Part shown: one piece after another, positions 26,887 to 36,388 of the stretch | How positions within the stretch are numbered: position 1 is the first letter of the stretch | Layout: each line of letters starts with the position of its first letter | Assembly (NCBI GenBank): GCA_021772615.1 | Contig: JAJFLQ010000116.1 | Location: forward strand, 1-64,000 | Reading direction: 5' to 3' | Origin: Verrucomicrobiota bacterium | GTDB lineage: Bacteria; Verrucomicrobiota; Lentisphaeria; JABSQK01; JAJFLO01 | Length of the DNA stretch: 64,000 bases | Notes under the pieces: generated by a model | What the model saw: the letters and a program-made list of their open reading frames with translations, nothing else | What the model was told of the DNA's origin: nothing | Database searches by the model: none | Program-made: the position numbers and the translations under genes

Positions 26887-28737
26887 TCAATCCAGCGCGA
26901 ACGCCCCTTTTCCCTGCCGAAACGCTGTAATCGTTCGAAAATCGTCCACCTCCACTATCGGCTCGCGAAACGGATCGCTGAACGCAAAGCCGCGTACCTC
27001 AACGATATCGCCGTCTTGAAGTGCGTCTGGAAACGCAGAAAAATTTAATTTCACATCGCCAATGCCGAACGGATGTTCGGCGCTGTATTTCTCGATGAAA
27101 AGCTTGGCCACGGCACCAGATGTCCTGAGCGCTGGAATGCTATCCGCACCAAAGGTATATCCATCAGCAACATACCGAATCTGGCCGGATAATACTACAT
27201 ACGGCCGATCCGTAATCTTGCCCGAATGGCGCCATTGTTCGTCTCGTAACTCACGGTAACCGATCGCACCGTTCGGAGGTGCTCCATGCTCAACCGGCGC
27301 GGCGGCATGACGATCATCCAATAGTGCCTGTCCCTTCCCGTAACAACTCACGTACAGCACACAATACAACGCGATCGCAGCTGTAACGCCTCCGGTAGCG
27401 GCCACGGCAGCGCCTTTAACGGCACGGTCTGCGCGCCGGTCCAAGCCGGCGCGCCGGGCGTCTACCTGTAATCTCAGGCCAACTACGATCACGATAATCC
27501 GCGGCTCCACCACGAAGCGATACTGTATCATCGGCACACTGAGAATATGGACAACTGTGTAGCCGGATACGAACACAATGATCGGCGCCGCAGACCGCAA
27601 CCACAGCAGCAGGCGCCGGCCAAGTACAGCTCTGCCAACTCGACTGAGAACGATTGCGAGCACGACAAAAGCCGCGTAGCACACGCCTTCGAAGTCGACG
27701 AGCGGAACGAACCACGTGTCGCCCAGGTAGGTGGGGTAGACGTACGCACGCGGGTCCATCATGCGCCACCAGGCTCTTGGGAAGCCCCACGCGGCGACCA
27801 GCCGGCCGGTCCCCACAGCGGATGTCTTCAAAGGTTCAACCGCCATCATCCGAAGGGATTCTGCAGTCGATTCGGCGAAATACATACCCTCCGTGTAAGC
27901 CCGTCGATCGGGATGGTAGACATAATCCCAGAGCCGATCGACCGGGAGCATCTCCAGTGACCGGGCATGTGCGGCAACATGCCAGCCGGCAAGTGTACAT
28001 ACCGGCACGATCACACCGTGTCGCCTGACATTTCGCCACGCCCACGGAGCGCACAGCAGGCCGATGAGAACGAGCGCCAGAAGACCGGATCGCCATGGAC
28101 GCGCCCCCTTGACGACGCGGCGATTCAGGGCCAGAACCACCGGCACGACCGGTATGGTTAGCAGGAAAGCTGGACGTGTGTGAACCAGAATCGCATACAC
28201 CAGCGACACGGCCGGAATGCGCCAGACAACTCCGATTAGAGGGGCCGATAACAGAAGCAACATGACTGTCAGTATAAGAAAGACTACCAGTATTTCAGAC
28301 GTCGCAGCCGGCAAATATACGAACGCAGGCCCGAAACAGGCATAGATCGTCGCGGCGACGACGCCACTTCTCCGTCCGAACAGCCGGAGCGCAAGCATGC
28401 CCACCAGCAACGTATTTCCGACATCGAGAACAAGGTTCAACAGGTGGTGAGCGCGAGCAAAAGAACCCAAGAGATAGTCTACGCACGAGTGGACCGCAGG
28501 ATACACCGGCGGGCGCGTCGACGATACGAAAAATCCCTGTGCATACGCCGCGAAGGTTTTGAATGCAATCAGGTTTTCGGACAGCTGGAGGTAGTTGATT
28601 TCGTCAGAATACGGTGCGGCGGCGTACTCTGGATGGGCAGGCCGTTGCATCAGGACCGCGAGTCGCAGGAACAGCGCACAAACGGCAATTACAAAAAGCG
28701 CAAGAATGAACGGCTGTCGGCGAATCGCAGCGGTCAC
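26887..28737 (-). CDS. GT39/ArnT-like membrane glycosyltransferase
   Basis: A 616-residue polytopic protein with GT-C topology. The first periplasmic-loop motif is PYSDEINYL, followed by the Arg-Pro-Pro loop STRPPVYP seen in PMT_2-domain proteins, about 11 hydrophobic segments and a periplasmic C-terminal domain of about 150 residues. It is downstream of the 4,6-dehydratase gene (6-base gap) and upstream of the UbiA-like gene, so it probably modifies the surface glycan or lipid A using a lipid-linked sugar. Confidence 0.78.
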   Translation of the reverse strand: MTAAIRRQPFILALFVIAVCALFLRLAVLMQRPAHPEYAAAPYSDEINYLQLSENLIAFKTFAAYAQGFFVSSTRPPVYPAVHSCVDYLLGSFARAHHLLNLVLDVGNTLLVGMLALRLFGRRSGVVAATIYACFGPAFVYLPAATSEILVVFLILTVMLLLLSAPLIGVVWRIPAVSLVYAILVHTRPAFLLTIPVVPVVLALNRRVVKGARPWRSGLLALVLIGLLCAPWAWRNVRRHGVIVPVCTLAGWHVAAHARSLEMLPVDRLWDYVYHPDRRAYTEGMYFAESTAESLRMMAVEPLKTSAVGTGRLVAAWGFPRAWWRMMDPRAYVYPTYLGDTWFVPLVDFEGVCYAAFVVLAIVLSRVGRAVLGRRLLLWLRSAAPIIVFVSGYTVVHILSVPMIQYRFVVEPRIIVIVVGLRLQVDARRAGLDRRADRAVKGAAVAATGGVTAAIALYCVLYVSCYGKGQALLDDRHAAAPVEHGAPPNGAIGYRELRDEQWRHSGKITDRPYVVLSGQIRYVADGYTFGADSIPALRTSGAVAKLFIEKYSAEHPFGIGDVKLNFSAFPDALQDGDIVEVRGFAFSDPFREPIVEVDDFRTITAFRQGKGAFALD

Positions 28738-28743
28738 AGGCGA

Positions 28744-30669
28744 TCACGCAATACCCTTGCGCTCAAGCTGCGCTCCCTGGTCAAGGAGGTTTTCAGGAAT
28801 ATACGTCGCAGCCAGATTGCGGAGACGGTCACTGTCGTTCCTGACAATGCATGACCGAATTTCATCGATATCGATTTCCGGCAGCGCCCTATCATGAATT
28901 CTGGCCAGTACCCAGATCTTATCATATGGCGTGCCCGCAATATTCTCGTCGACGGTCAATAACTCTTCATATTCCTTTTCTCCGGGTCGCAAGCCGACAT
29001 AGCGCACGCCGATATCGACGTCAGGTATGTATCCGGACAGCTCTATCAGGCGGCGGCCGAGCTGATCGATGTTGATCGGCGCCCCCATCTCCAACACCAT
29101 GATATCACCGCTTTGACCAATGTCGCCGGCCTGAAGTAAAAGGTCGACCGCTTCTGTAATAGTCATGAAATATCGCGTCACATTACGAGTGGTCACGGTG
29201 ATGGGGCCGCCTTCCGCTATCTGCTGGCGGAACAACGGCACGACACTGCCGCTGCTACCGATAACGTTTCCGAATCGCACCGCAAGAAACGCGGTGTTCG
29301 ACGTGTCACTGGTTCCTTCAAGTACGATGCGTTCAGCGAGGCGCTTGCTAGCCCCCATGATGCTTGTCGGCCGTACGGCCTTGTCAGACGAGACCAGAAT
29401 GACCTTTTCTACCCTATGCCTGCACGCCGCCTGTTTCACGAGCAATGTACCCAGAACGTTCGTACGAAACGCCGCAACAGGATTGTCCTCCATCAATGGC
29501 ACATGTTTGTACGCTGCGGCATGAAAGATAATCTGCGGCCGATACGACTGGCAAACATGGTCGAGTTCCTCTGCAATCCTGATATCTGCGGTCACAGGGA
29601 CGATGCGACAGCAGCCCTCGTCTTTCAGCAAACGTTGATGCACTCGATACAATGCATATTCGCTGTTCTCGAACAAAATCAGCATGCGGGGATGATATCG
29701 ACTAATCTGACGCGCGAGTTCGCTGCCAATGCTGCCACCGGCGCCAGTGATCATCACCACCCTATTCTCAAGAAACATCGAGAGTCTCGCGTTGTCGAAT
29801 GACAACGATTTTCTTCCGAGCAAATCCTCAATATCGACATTGCGGATATTCGAAACCGACAACGTATCGCCGACTAGTTCCGATACCGACGGTATCATCC
29901 GAAACTGCACGCGCGCGCCAGCTTTGGCGCAACATTCGGTAAGTGTCTTCAACTCGTTAGGAGCTGTAAAGGGCTCGACAACAAGAAGGTTGCGCACATC
30001 AAGCTTCAATGCCAAGGCGCCGGCGTCGCGGTCAGTGCCGAGTATCTTGACACCGTGAATGCTCTGACCAGCATGATGACCACCTTCAGGACATACGATA
30101 CCGATGATGCTGCGCCGTGCGGCAATGTCGCCATTCAGGCTGCTCAACACTGAGTTCACGTGCAACAGGTCGCCAACAATAAGTGATTTGTCCTGCCACA
30201 CTTGTGCCGAGGCCCGCGGTCTGCCCTGCGGCGTTCCCATCTCGCGCACCAGCCGCAACACCGTGCGGCCGCCAACGCAGTAAAGTGTGTACAACATTGA
30301 TTCAATCACGAAAACGGATCGCGGAAACGGAGCAAACGACAAATGATTGTGAACAAAATATATGCCGCTGAACAAGAGTGACGACGCGGTCACAGCTGTG
30401 ACAATCTGTGTGACGTCTTTCAGGCTGATGAAGCGCCATATACCGGCGTATAAATCGAAGAAGAAAAAGACCACGATGCGAAGAATCACCAGCAACGGCA
30501 GCGTACCGATAAACATGCCCCAGTGACGCTCACCGATACGACCATCGAACCGGAGTGCGAATGCCGCATAGTAACAGAGTACAATGCCGACGATATACCA
30601 GGAAAATCCAAGCAATCGACGGATGCGTACATTCTGTATAATATGCCGCCCTATAGATTCCAGATGCAT
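28744..30669 (-). CDS. WbpM/PglF-type UDP-GlcNAc 4,6-dehydratase
   Basis: A 641-residue enzyme: four or five N-terminal hydrophobic segments, a first Rossmann-like domain, then the catalytic SDR domain. NAD-binding ITGAGGSIGSELARQI (about 310), SSDKAVRPTSIMGASKR with Met replacing the usual active-site Tyr as in PglF/WbpM, and an RFGNVIGSSGSVVP loop are visible. It makes UDP-2-acetamido-2,6-dideoxy-4-keto-hexose, the precursor of QuiNAc, FucNAc or bacillosamine. It is divergent from the glycosyltransferase/reductase/initiating-transferase genes that would use the product. Confidence 0.9.
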   Translation of the reverse strand: MHLESIGRHIIQNVRIRRLLGFSWYIVGIVLCYYAAFALRFDGRIGERHWGMFIGTLPLLVILRIVVFFFFDLYAGIWRFISLKDVTQIVTAVTASSLLFSGIYFVHNHLSFAPFPRSVFVIESMLYTLYCVGGRTVLRLVREMGTPQGRPRASAQVWQDKSLIVGDLLHVNSVLSSLNGDIAARRSIIGIVCPEGGHHAGQSIHGVKILGTDRDAGALALKLDVRNLLVVEPFTAPNELKTLTECCAKAGARVQFRMIPSVSELVGDTLSVSNIRNVDIEDLLGRKSLSFDNARLSMFLENRVVMITGAGGSIGSELARQISRYHPRMLILFENSEYALYRVHQRLLKDEGCCRIVPVTADIRIAEELDHVCQSYRPQIIFHAAAYKHVPLMEDNPVAAFRTNVLGTLLVKQAACRHRVEKVILVSSDKAVRPTSIMGASKRLAERIVLEGTSDTSNTAFLAVRFGNVIGSSGSVVPLFRQQIAEGGPITVTTRNVTRYFMTITEAVDLLLQAGDIGQSGDIMVLEMGAPINIDQLGRRLIELSGYIPDVDIGVRYVGLRPGEKEYEELLTVDENIAGTPYDKIWVLARIHDRALPEIDIDEIRSCIVRNDSDRLRNLAATYIPENLLDQGAQLERKGIA

Positions 30670-30763
30670 TATTCGCTTCGCTGTTTTATTTGATTCGCGC
30701 CGTTCACTCGCTACTGTCCGGAGAAGCCATCGTCAATAGCTACTATACCCCCGAATCCACAAA

Positions 30764-31969
30764 GTGACCAAACTCAGCATCATATACTTTTACCAGTACT
30801 TCGGAACGCCGAAAGGCGGATGGAGCACACGTGCCTACGAATTCGCACGACGCTGGGCGGCAAAAGGGCACACGGTGACGATAGTGACATCGGTATATGA
30901 TAAATCGGATCATCGATGCAAAGGCTTCTTGTCGCGCCAGGAGATCGACGGCATCGACGTGGTTACGGTAAATGTAACGCTGTCAAACAAACACGGGTTT
31001 GCATACCGACTCTATACGTTCGCTGCATATGCGATGGCCTCTTCGTTTATTGCGCTTACGGAACGTTATGACGTCGTGCTCGCGAGTTCCGGCCCGATCA
31101 CGGTTGGCTTCCCGGCGCTGACCGGACGTTATCTGAAGCGCAAACCACTCGTTTTCGAAGTGCGCGATCTCTGGCCGGAAGGCGCCGTCCAGCTCGGCGT
31201 ACTCAGGCGGTGCTGGGCTCAGCGACTGGCGTACGCGCTGGAACGCCGCTGTTATCGTGCGGCGACGGAAATCGTCACACTGTCGAAGGATATGACCCGG
31301 TCAATAGAGGACCGATTTCGCTGTATGAACGTACACACCGTACCCAACGCAGCCGATGTCGATCTGTTTCAATCCGCCCGGGCGTTCGAACCGTTGCCGG
31401 AGCCGTGCCGAAACAAGAAGCTGGTGCTCTACACCGGCAGTCTCGGCATTATGGATGATGTGGGACAGATATTGCAAGCGGCCGGCGAGTTGAAACGCCG
31501 TGAAAACGATGAGGTTATGCTTGTGATCATCGGCGACGGTCAGGAACGCATCCGCCTGGAAACCGAGGCGAGATCAATGTCGCTGCAGAACGTGATTTTT
31601 CTCGGTTTACGCCCGAAAATCGAGGTTGCACAATGGCTGCGCCGGGCGGTGGCTGCACTGGTCGTATTCAAAAATGTCGCCGTGCTTGACACGTGTTCGC
31701 CCAACAAGATGTTCGATGCGTTTGCTGCCGGTGTCCCTGTCATCCAGACTACACAAGGCTGGATAAAGTCACTGCTTTCGCGCGAGGCCTGCGGCATCAC
31801 GGTACTGCCGAACGACCCCGGCAGCATGGCCGACGCGATTGCGCTGGTGTCGTCGAATCAGATACTCAGAGAAAAACTGGCCACCAATGCCGGCCGTGTT
31901 GCGCGTTCGCTATTCGACCGCGACCAGCTTGCACAGCAGATGCTCGATATCATCATAACTGCCGCATGA
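30764..31969 (+). CDS. GT4 glycosyltransferase, WbuB-like
   Basis: A 401-residue GT-B enzyme. The N-terminal acceptor domain opens with FYQYFGTPKGGWSTRAYEFA, the hallmark FEVRDLWPE follows, and the C-terminal donor domain has VLYTGSLGIMDD and a degenerate Glu-rich loop. WbuB-like enzymes often add L-FucNAc to a first amino sugar. The start is GTG with no strong ribosome site. Its stop overlaps the next start (ATGA). Confidence 0.87.
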   Translation: MTKLSIIYFYQYFGTPKGGWSTRAYEFARRWAAKGHTVTIVTSVYDKSDHRCKGFLSRQEIDGIDVVTVNVTLSNKHGFAYRLYTFAAYAMASSFIALTERYDVVLASSGPITVGFPALTGRYLKRKPLVFEVRDLWPEGAVQLGVLRRCWAQRLAYALERRCYRAATEIVTLSKDMTRSIEDRFRCMNVHTVPNAADVDLFQSARAFEPLPEPCRNKKLVLYTGSLGIMDDVGQILQAAGELKRRENDEVMLVIIGDGQERIRLETEARSMSLQNVIFLGLRPKIEVAQWLRRAVAALVVFKNVAVLDTCSPNKMFDAFAAGVPVIQTTQGWIKSLLSREACGITVLPNDPGSMADAIALVSSNQILREKLATNAGRVARSLFDRDQLAQQMLDIIITAA

Positions 31970-32940
31970 AAAAATCAGTCCTCATCACGGGCGCATCGGG
32001 ATTTATTGGTAGGTATATCCTTGCCGCAACCGCAGATTGGTCATCGGCGATCACTACGTTGGGGAGACGACGCGTGTCGGCGGCTGCGCATCACATCGAA
32101 GCCGACCTTTCCCGTAACGATACTATCGAGGCGCCGTCTGTCGACGTCGTCGTCCACGCGGCGGGCATGGCGCACGCAACTGTCGAAAACCGGGCAGAAA
32201 CCGAACTATTTCGGGCCGTCAACGTCGACGGAACACGACGATTGCTGGCGGCAATCGACCGCGCGGGCGGCGCACCGCCCGCTGTGGTGCTGTTGAGCAC
32301 AGTCGCGGTATACGGGCTTGCCCGCGGTGAGAATGTGACCGAGGAGCAACCACGCCGAGCCACCGATGCATATGGCTGCAGCAAGGCCGGGGCAGAAGAT
32401 ATCGTCGTGGAATGGGGCAGAACTACACATGCCCCGGTTGTGATCTTGCGGCTGCCTCTGGTCGCCGGGAACAACCCGCCAGGCAACCTGGGCGCGATGG
32501 CGCGTGCGATACGAGCAGGATACTATGTCGGTATCGGTGCAGGTAACGCAAGACGAAGCTGGGTATGGGCCGCAGACGTCGCCATGTGCATCAAGCACAT
32601 TGCCGGACGCTCAGGCACTTATCACGTCACCGATGGCGAGCACCCCAGCCTTCAGATGATTGAGCGACATCTGCATTTGCTTCACGGAAAACCCGAGCCG
32701 CGGCGGTTACCAACAGTCGTCGCGCGGGTCCTGGCAGCAATCGGCGATGCCGTGGGGACCGTCGGCATCCGCGGCGTGCCTCTGAGCTCGCGGAGGCTCG
32801 ACCGCTTGATAAACACACTGACATTTTCCGATTGTAAGGCGCGTGAAGACCTTCACTGGCGGCCGCGTGTGATAACCGAACACATTCGGGACGTATTTGC
32901 GTGCGATCCCGGGGGTGCACACAAAGGAACGTTATCGTGA
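31966..32940 (+). CDS. NAD-dependent sugar 4-reductase/epimerase, WbpV/WreQ-like
   Basis: A 324-residue extended SDR enzyme. The cofactor loop is ITGASGFIGRYI at the N-terminus, with catalytic LLSTVAVYG (Ser/Thr) and YGCSK (Tyr, Lys). Its position between a WbuB-like transferase and a WbpL-like initiating transferase favours reduction of the 4-keto sugar made by the dehydratase to QuiNAc or FucNAc, as for WbpV/WreQ. A UDP-GlcNAc 4-epimerase role cannot be excluded. I set the start at ATG 31966, which overlaps the previous stop, rather than an upstream in-frame start buried in that gene. Confidence 0.82.
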   Translation: MKKSVLITGASGFIGRYILAATADWSSAITTLGRRRVSAAAHHIEADLSRNDTIEAPSVDVVVHAAGMAHATVENRAETELFRAVNVDGTRRLLAAIDRAGGAPPAVVLLSTVAVYGLARGENVTEEQPRRATDAYGCSKAGAEDIVVEWGRTTHAPVVILRLPLVAGNNPPGNLGAMARAIRAGYYVGIGAGNARRSWVWAADVAMCIKHIAGRSGTYHVTDGEHPSLQMIERHLHLLHGKPEPRRLPTVVARVLAAIGDAVGTVGIRGVPLSSRRLDRLINTLTFSDCKAREDLHWRPRVITEHIRDVFACDPGGAHKGTLS

Positions 32941-33950
32941 CTCTGCTCGTACTGGCGCCGATCGTGGCTGGAGTTTTGTCATTCGTCTTGACACAACGGC
33001 TCACGCCGTTGCTGCGACAACGCGGCCAATTGGATGTACCTGGTATTCGATCATCGCACCGGCACCCTACGCCGCGCGGCGGCGGTGCGGCAATCGTGCT
33101 CACGATTGCGATCGCAATCGGCATTCTCCATGCGACCGGGTACAGCCCGTTTACCGCGGGTTTCTACATCGCTGCCGCCCTTATCGCCGTCTGCGGGTGG
33201 CTCGACGACGTCTATGACATGTCGCCCGTGATCCGGCTGTCGGTCCACCTTATCGCCGGCATTCTGGTGGTTGCGACCGCGCCCGAACCGGTATTCGGCA
33301 TCATGACCTGCCCATCCTGGCTCTGGTATCCGGCGGCGCTGCTCTGGATCGTCGCATTGATCAATATTTACAATTTCCTTGACGGCATAGACGGCTACGC
33401 CGCGGTGCAGGCGATCGTTGCCGGTGTTGGTATCTGGATTTGCTATTCGGATCCGGGCATACGTCTGGTCGCGGCAATAACGGCCGCCGCAAGTATTGGC
33501 TTCTTACCGTTCAATTGGCATCCCGCCAAAGTATTCATGGGCGACACCGGCTCGACATCGCTCGGATTCTTATTCGCAGCCCTGCCGTTTTACATCCGAT
33601 CCACGCCGTTCGACGTCAGCATCTTTCTGACCACGGCTCTGTTGTGGTTGTTTCTGGCGGACGGCACCTACACGATAGGACGTCGTGTCCTTCGCCTCGA
33701 AAAGATCTGGGAACCCCACAGGTCCCACCTTTATCAGCGCCTTAATATCGCCGGCTGGTCGCACTCGCGCATCGTTGTCTTCGTGGCAACTCTGCAAGTT
33801 GCGCTGGTTGCCGCAATTACAGCCTGCGTCCGGCGCGGCAGCGTGCTTTACCTGGGAATAGCCATAACGGCGGTCTTGTGTTTTCTCATCATGCTCCTGG
33901 CCGCGCGTCGTCTCGAAGCGGGTCGACATGACGCTGGTCCGACAGGCTGA
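32937..33950 (+). CDS. Undecaprenyl-phosphate sugar-1-phosphate transferase, WbpL/WecA-like
   Basis: A 337-residue polytopic PNPT-family protein. The motifs are HPTPRGGG, NFLDGIDGYA, VFMGDTGSTSLGF and HRSHLYQRL. It transfers a HexNAc-1-phosphate to undecaprenyl phosphate, the first committed step of O-antigen or capsule repeat assembly. Together with the dehydratase and reductase, the likely substrate is UDP-QuiNAc or UDP-FucNAc. The start is GTG 32937, overlapping the previous TGA. Its 3' end overlaps the convergent CapK-like gene by 62 bases. Confidence 0.88.
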   Translation: MTLLVLAPIVAGVLSFVLTQRLTPLLRQRGQLDVPGIRSSHRHPTPRGGGAAIVLTIAIAIGILHATGYSPFTAGFYIAAALIAVCGWLDDVYDMSPVIRLSVHLIAGILVVATAPEPVFGIMTCPSWLWYPAALLWIVALINIYNFLDGIDGYAAVQAIVAGVGIWICYSDPGIRLVAAITAAASIGFLPFNWHPAKVFMGDTGSTSLGFLFAALPFYIRSTPFDVSIFLTTALLWLFLADGTYTIGRRVLRLEKIWEPHRSHLYQRLNIAGWSHSRIVVFVATLQVALVAAITACVRRGSVLYLGIAITAVLCFLIMLLAARRLEAGRHDAGPTG

Positions 33951-35334
33951 GTACGGGCACGCGGGAAATCACGGCCTGGAATTTTCCATTCGGCCCGCGA
34001 GGTATCGACTTCAGCTGCTCCAGCTTGATCGTGATATCGCCGACACGTTCGCGAAGCCGGTTTCGAATCCGATCACCGTCAGTGACGGTATAGTCCGGCG
34101 TAGAAACGAATCGCACGATAAGTGTGTGCCGATCGGCCTGTTCGATCTGGGCTTCGGCGACGTTGACATCATAAAATACCGGATTCAGCCAGAATATATG
34201 GCGTCCGTCCGGGGTCACGATCATATCATTGGTGCGCCCTTCGAGCGCAGCAAGCACCGGCAGATTGCGGCCGCATGCACAGACGGCCTCGTCCTCCGAG
34301 AGCCGTCCGCGGTCGCCCACATCATATCGTATCAGCGGCATATCGTCATTCTGCAATCCGGTTACTATCAGTCGTCCGGCCACGCCGACCGGACCGGATT
34401 CGTCGATCGTATCACGAAAAATCTCGACGACCCCGGCATCCGGCCAGAGATGCATCGTACCCGCCTCACATTCGCTCGCCTCGGCCGCAAATTCGGCCAT
34501 GCCGTATGTGTTTCGCACCGGACAGGCGAAGGCACGTTCCAACAATCGCCGATTGGCCGTTGAAAGATACTCGGCGTTGCTGATCACTACGGCCAGCCGC
34601 GGCGGCGCCAAGTCCTGATCGAGCATCGCCGCCGCAAGGACGCGCGCAGACGATGGATATACGATCATATGCGTCGTCCCGAACCGCTTCAACGCAGCTA
34701 CATAGTCAGCGGCAGTCTCCGGCACGAGGTGAAACGTGGACATGTAGAGTTGGTTCAGCCCAACATTGTGGACCCAGTACGGCGGCTTCCGGCGGCGGAG
34801 CGGCACGACCATTTGGCCGCCCATGATTGCCCAACGCTGACGAATTGCGACACCATTCCATTGTCGAATCCGCGCCTCATAGAGGGCGTACCGTCGCCGG
34901 AGCGTGCCCCGCGATGCGTACAGCGATAGCGGTGTGCCGCTTGTACCGCTGGTATGGTAGCGAAACATGCGATTCGGGTCGCAGTCGTCTGCAAGGAAAT
35001 CCAGCGGCCGTTCACGGATCTCGGCCTTCGACATGACGGGCCAGTGCTTTAGCTGCAGCCACCACCCAGGATCGCCGAGCTTTCCACGGTCTCGCCAGTA
35101 ACGGCGATAATACGGCACCTGGCGGGCGGCGCGCGTGAGGATGTGATTGAGCCGTGCGGTACGCCATTCCTGCCAGCGATCGTGGTCCCAACGATCTCTG
35201 GCCAGCGCCGCGTCGACCAGTCCACGCGTCTCTGCGCCATAACGCCACCGGCGTAGATAATAGCCTCGCAAGCTGGCTGCGGCGCATCGTGCACCGTGTG
35301 GCAAGGCATGGTAAAATTGTTGCAATGAAGGCAT
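33889..35334 (-). CDS. CapK/PaaK-like adenylate-forming enzyme
   Basis: A 481-residue AMP-binding enzyme related to phenylacetate-CoA ligase, with the P-loop-like YHTSGTSGTPLSLY and a YDVGDRGRL region. CapK-like members are common in capsule loci, where their acyl substrate is mostly unknown; they may activate an acid for glycan decoration. It starts 10 bases after the upstream glycosyltransferase stop on the minus strand. The C-terminus overlaps the convergent initiating transferase gene. Confidence 0.85.
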   Translation of the reverse strand: MPSLQQFYHALPHGARCAAASLRGYYLRRWRYGAETRGLVDAALARDRWDHDRWQEWRTARLNHILTRAARQVPYYRRYWRDRGKLGDPGWWLQLKHWPVMSKAEIRERPLDFLADDCDPNRMFRYHTSGTSGTPLSLYASRGTLRRRYALYEARIRQWNGVAIRQRWAIMGGQMVVPLRRRKPPYWVHNVGLNQLYMSTFHLVPETAADYVAALKRFGTTHMIVYPSSARVLAAAMLDQDLAPPRLAVVISNAEYLSTANRRLLERAFACPVRNTYGMAEFAAEASECEAGTMHLWPDAGVVEIFRDTIDESGPVGVAGRLIVTGLQNDDMPLIRYDVGDRGRLSEDEAVCACGRNLPVLAALEGRTNDMIVTPDGRHIFWLNPVFYDVNVAEAQIEQADRHTLIVRFVSTPDYTVTDGDRIRNRLRERVGDITIKLEQLKSIPRGPNGKFQAVISRVPVLSLSDQRHVDPLRDDARPGA

Positions 35335-35344
35335 TTTTTGTTAC

Positions 35345-36388
35345 TCAGTTTGATACTGCGTGGAACAGCGCCTCCCATGCAGGAAGGACGACCGACCAAT
35401 CGTGCGCCTTCGCCGCGGCAATCGCCTCACGCGACAGGCGTGGCGGCAGCCCTTTGTCTACCAAAAGCGTACAGACCGCGCTGGCCATTGCACCAGGGTC
35501 GTCAGGCGGCACGAGCAGGGCATCGTCGCCGTCGCGAAGCAGATACGGAATTCCGCCCGCGGCTGTGCTCACAATACACATTCCTGAGGCCATCGCCTCC
35601 AAAACGCTCACAGGCGTGTTATCAATAGTCGTCGTATTAACAAAAATGTCTGCCTTATTCAGCCATATCGGCACGGCATCATTCGCGACGGCGCCGACAA
35701 TTTTCACCCGGGTGGTGAGACCATGACCGGCCACTGCTGCAACGAAGGATTCCCGACTTCCGTCGTGTTTGTCCGGGCCTACTATCGTCAGACAGGCGTC
35801 GGGAAATTCAGGCACGATCAATGCCAGCGCATCTGCGGCAAGATTCGGATTATAAATGCGATGAAATGCCCTAAGCCACAGCAGGTTTGGAGCGATTTCC
35901 GCACGCACGCGCGGACTGTAGCGACTCAAGTCCACCGCATTCGGAATCAGCTTCATGTCGGTACACAGCCATTCAAGTTCATGCTGTAGGTACGGCGACG
36001 GAGTCGTCACTGAGGCAGCGGCGCGTAACAGCCGACCGACACGCCTGGGCCAGCGTTGTGAAAACAATGGAAGATTGCCACCATGCAAGGTGGCAACAAA
36101 GGGTTTTCCGAGATGGCGAAACACGTGCGCAGCGGCCTCTGCCCACACAAATGCGGCGCCGCTGTACACATCGAGTTGTGCCACCTTGTAGTCGTGCCGA
36201 CGACTCCACGCGGTGTGCACAATATCAGCCAGCCGCAGCAAACGCGGATGCTTGCAGGACGTCGTTATCACTGACCAGTTTGCGGCGGACAATCGTTTCG
36301 CCAGTTCTTCGCACACAAATCGGGTTTTTACTGAGGCCGATAAAAAATTTCCCACCATTAATACAGGCGGATTTCTGGTTTGCATCAT
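35345..36388 (-). CDS. GT4 family glycosyltransferase
   Basis: A 347-residue GT-B fold enzyme with an N-terminal VLMVGNFLS strand-loop, VATLHGGNLP, LIPNAVDL and a donor-domain motif NTPVSVLEAMASGMCIVS containing the conserved Glu that binds the nucleotide-sugar. It overlaps the start of the Wzy-like gene's stop region (4 bases) and precedes the CapK-like gene, consistent with one minus-strand polysaccharide operon. Confidence 0.9.
   Translation of the reverse strand: MMQTRNPPVLMVGNFLSASVKTRFVCEELAKRLSAANWSVITTSCKHPRLLRLADIVHTAWSRRHDYKVAQLDVYSGAAFVWAEAAAHVFRHLGKPFVATLHGGNLPLFSQRWPRRVGRLLRAAASVTTPSPYLQHELEWLCTDMKLIPNAVDLSRYSPRVRAEIAPNLLWLRAFHRIYNPNLAADALALIVPEFPDACLTIVGPDKHDGSRESFVAAVAGHGLTTRVKIVGAVANDAVPIWLNKADIFVNTTTIDNTPVSVLEAMASGMCIVSTAAGGIPYLLRDGDDALLVPPDDPGAMASAVCTLLVDKGLPPRLSREAIAAAKAHDWSVVLPAWEALFHAVSN

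Noticed and set aside
33889..33950. Overlap of the initiating transferase and CapK-like genes as an assembly error
   Set aside because: Both reading frames stay protein-like to their ends; convergent overlaps of this size occur naturally.
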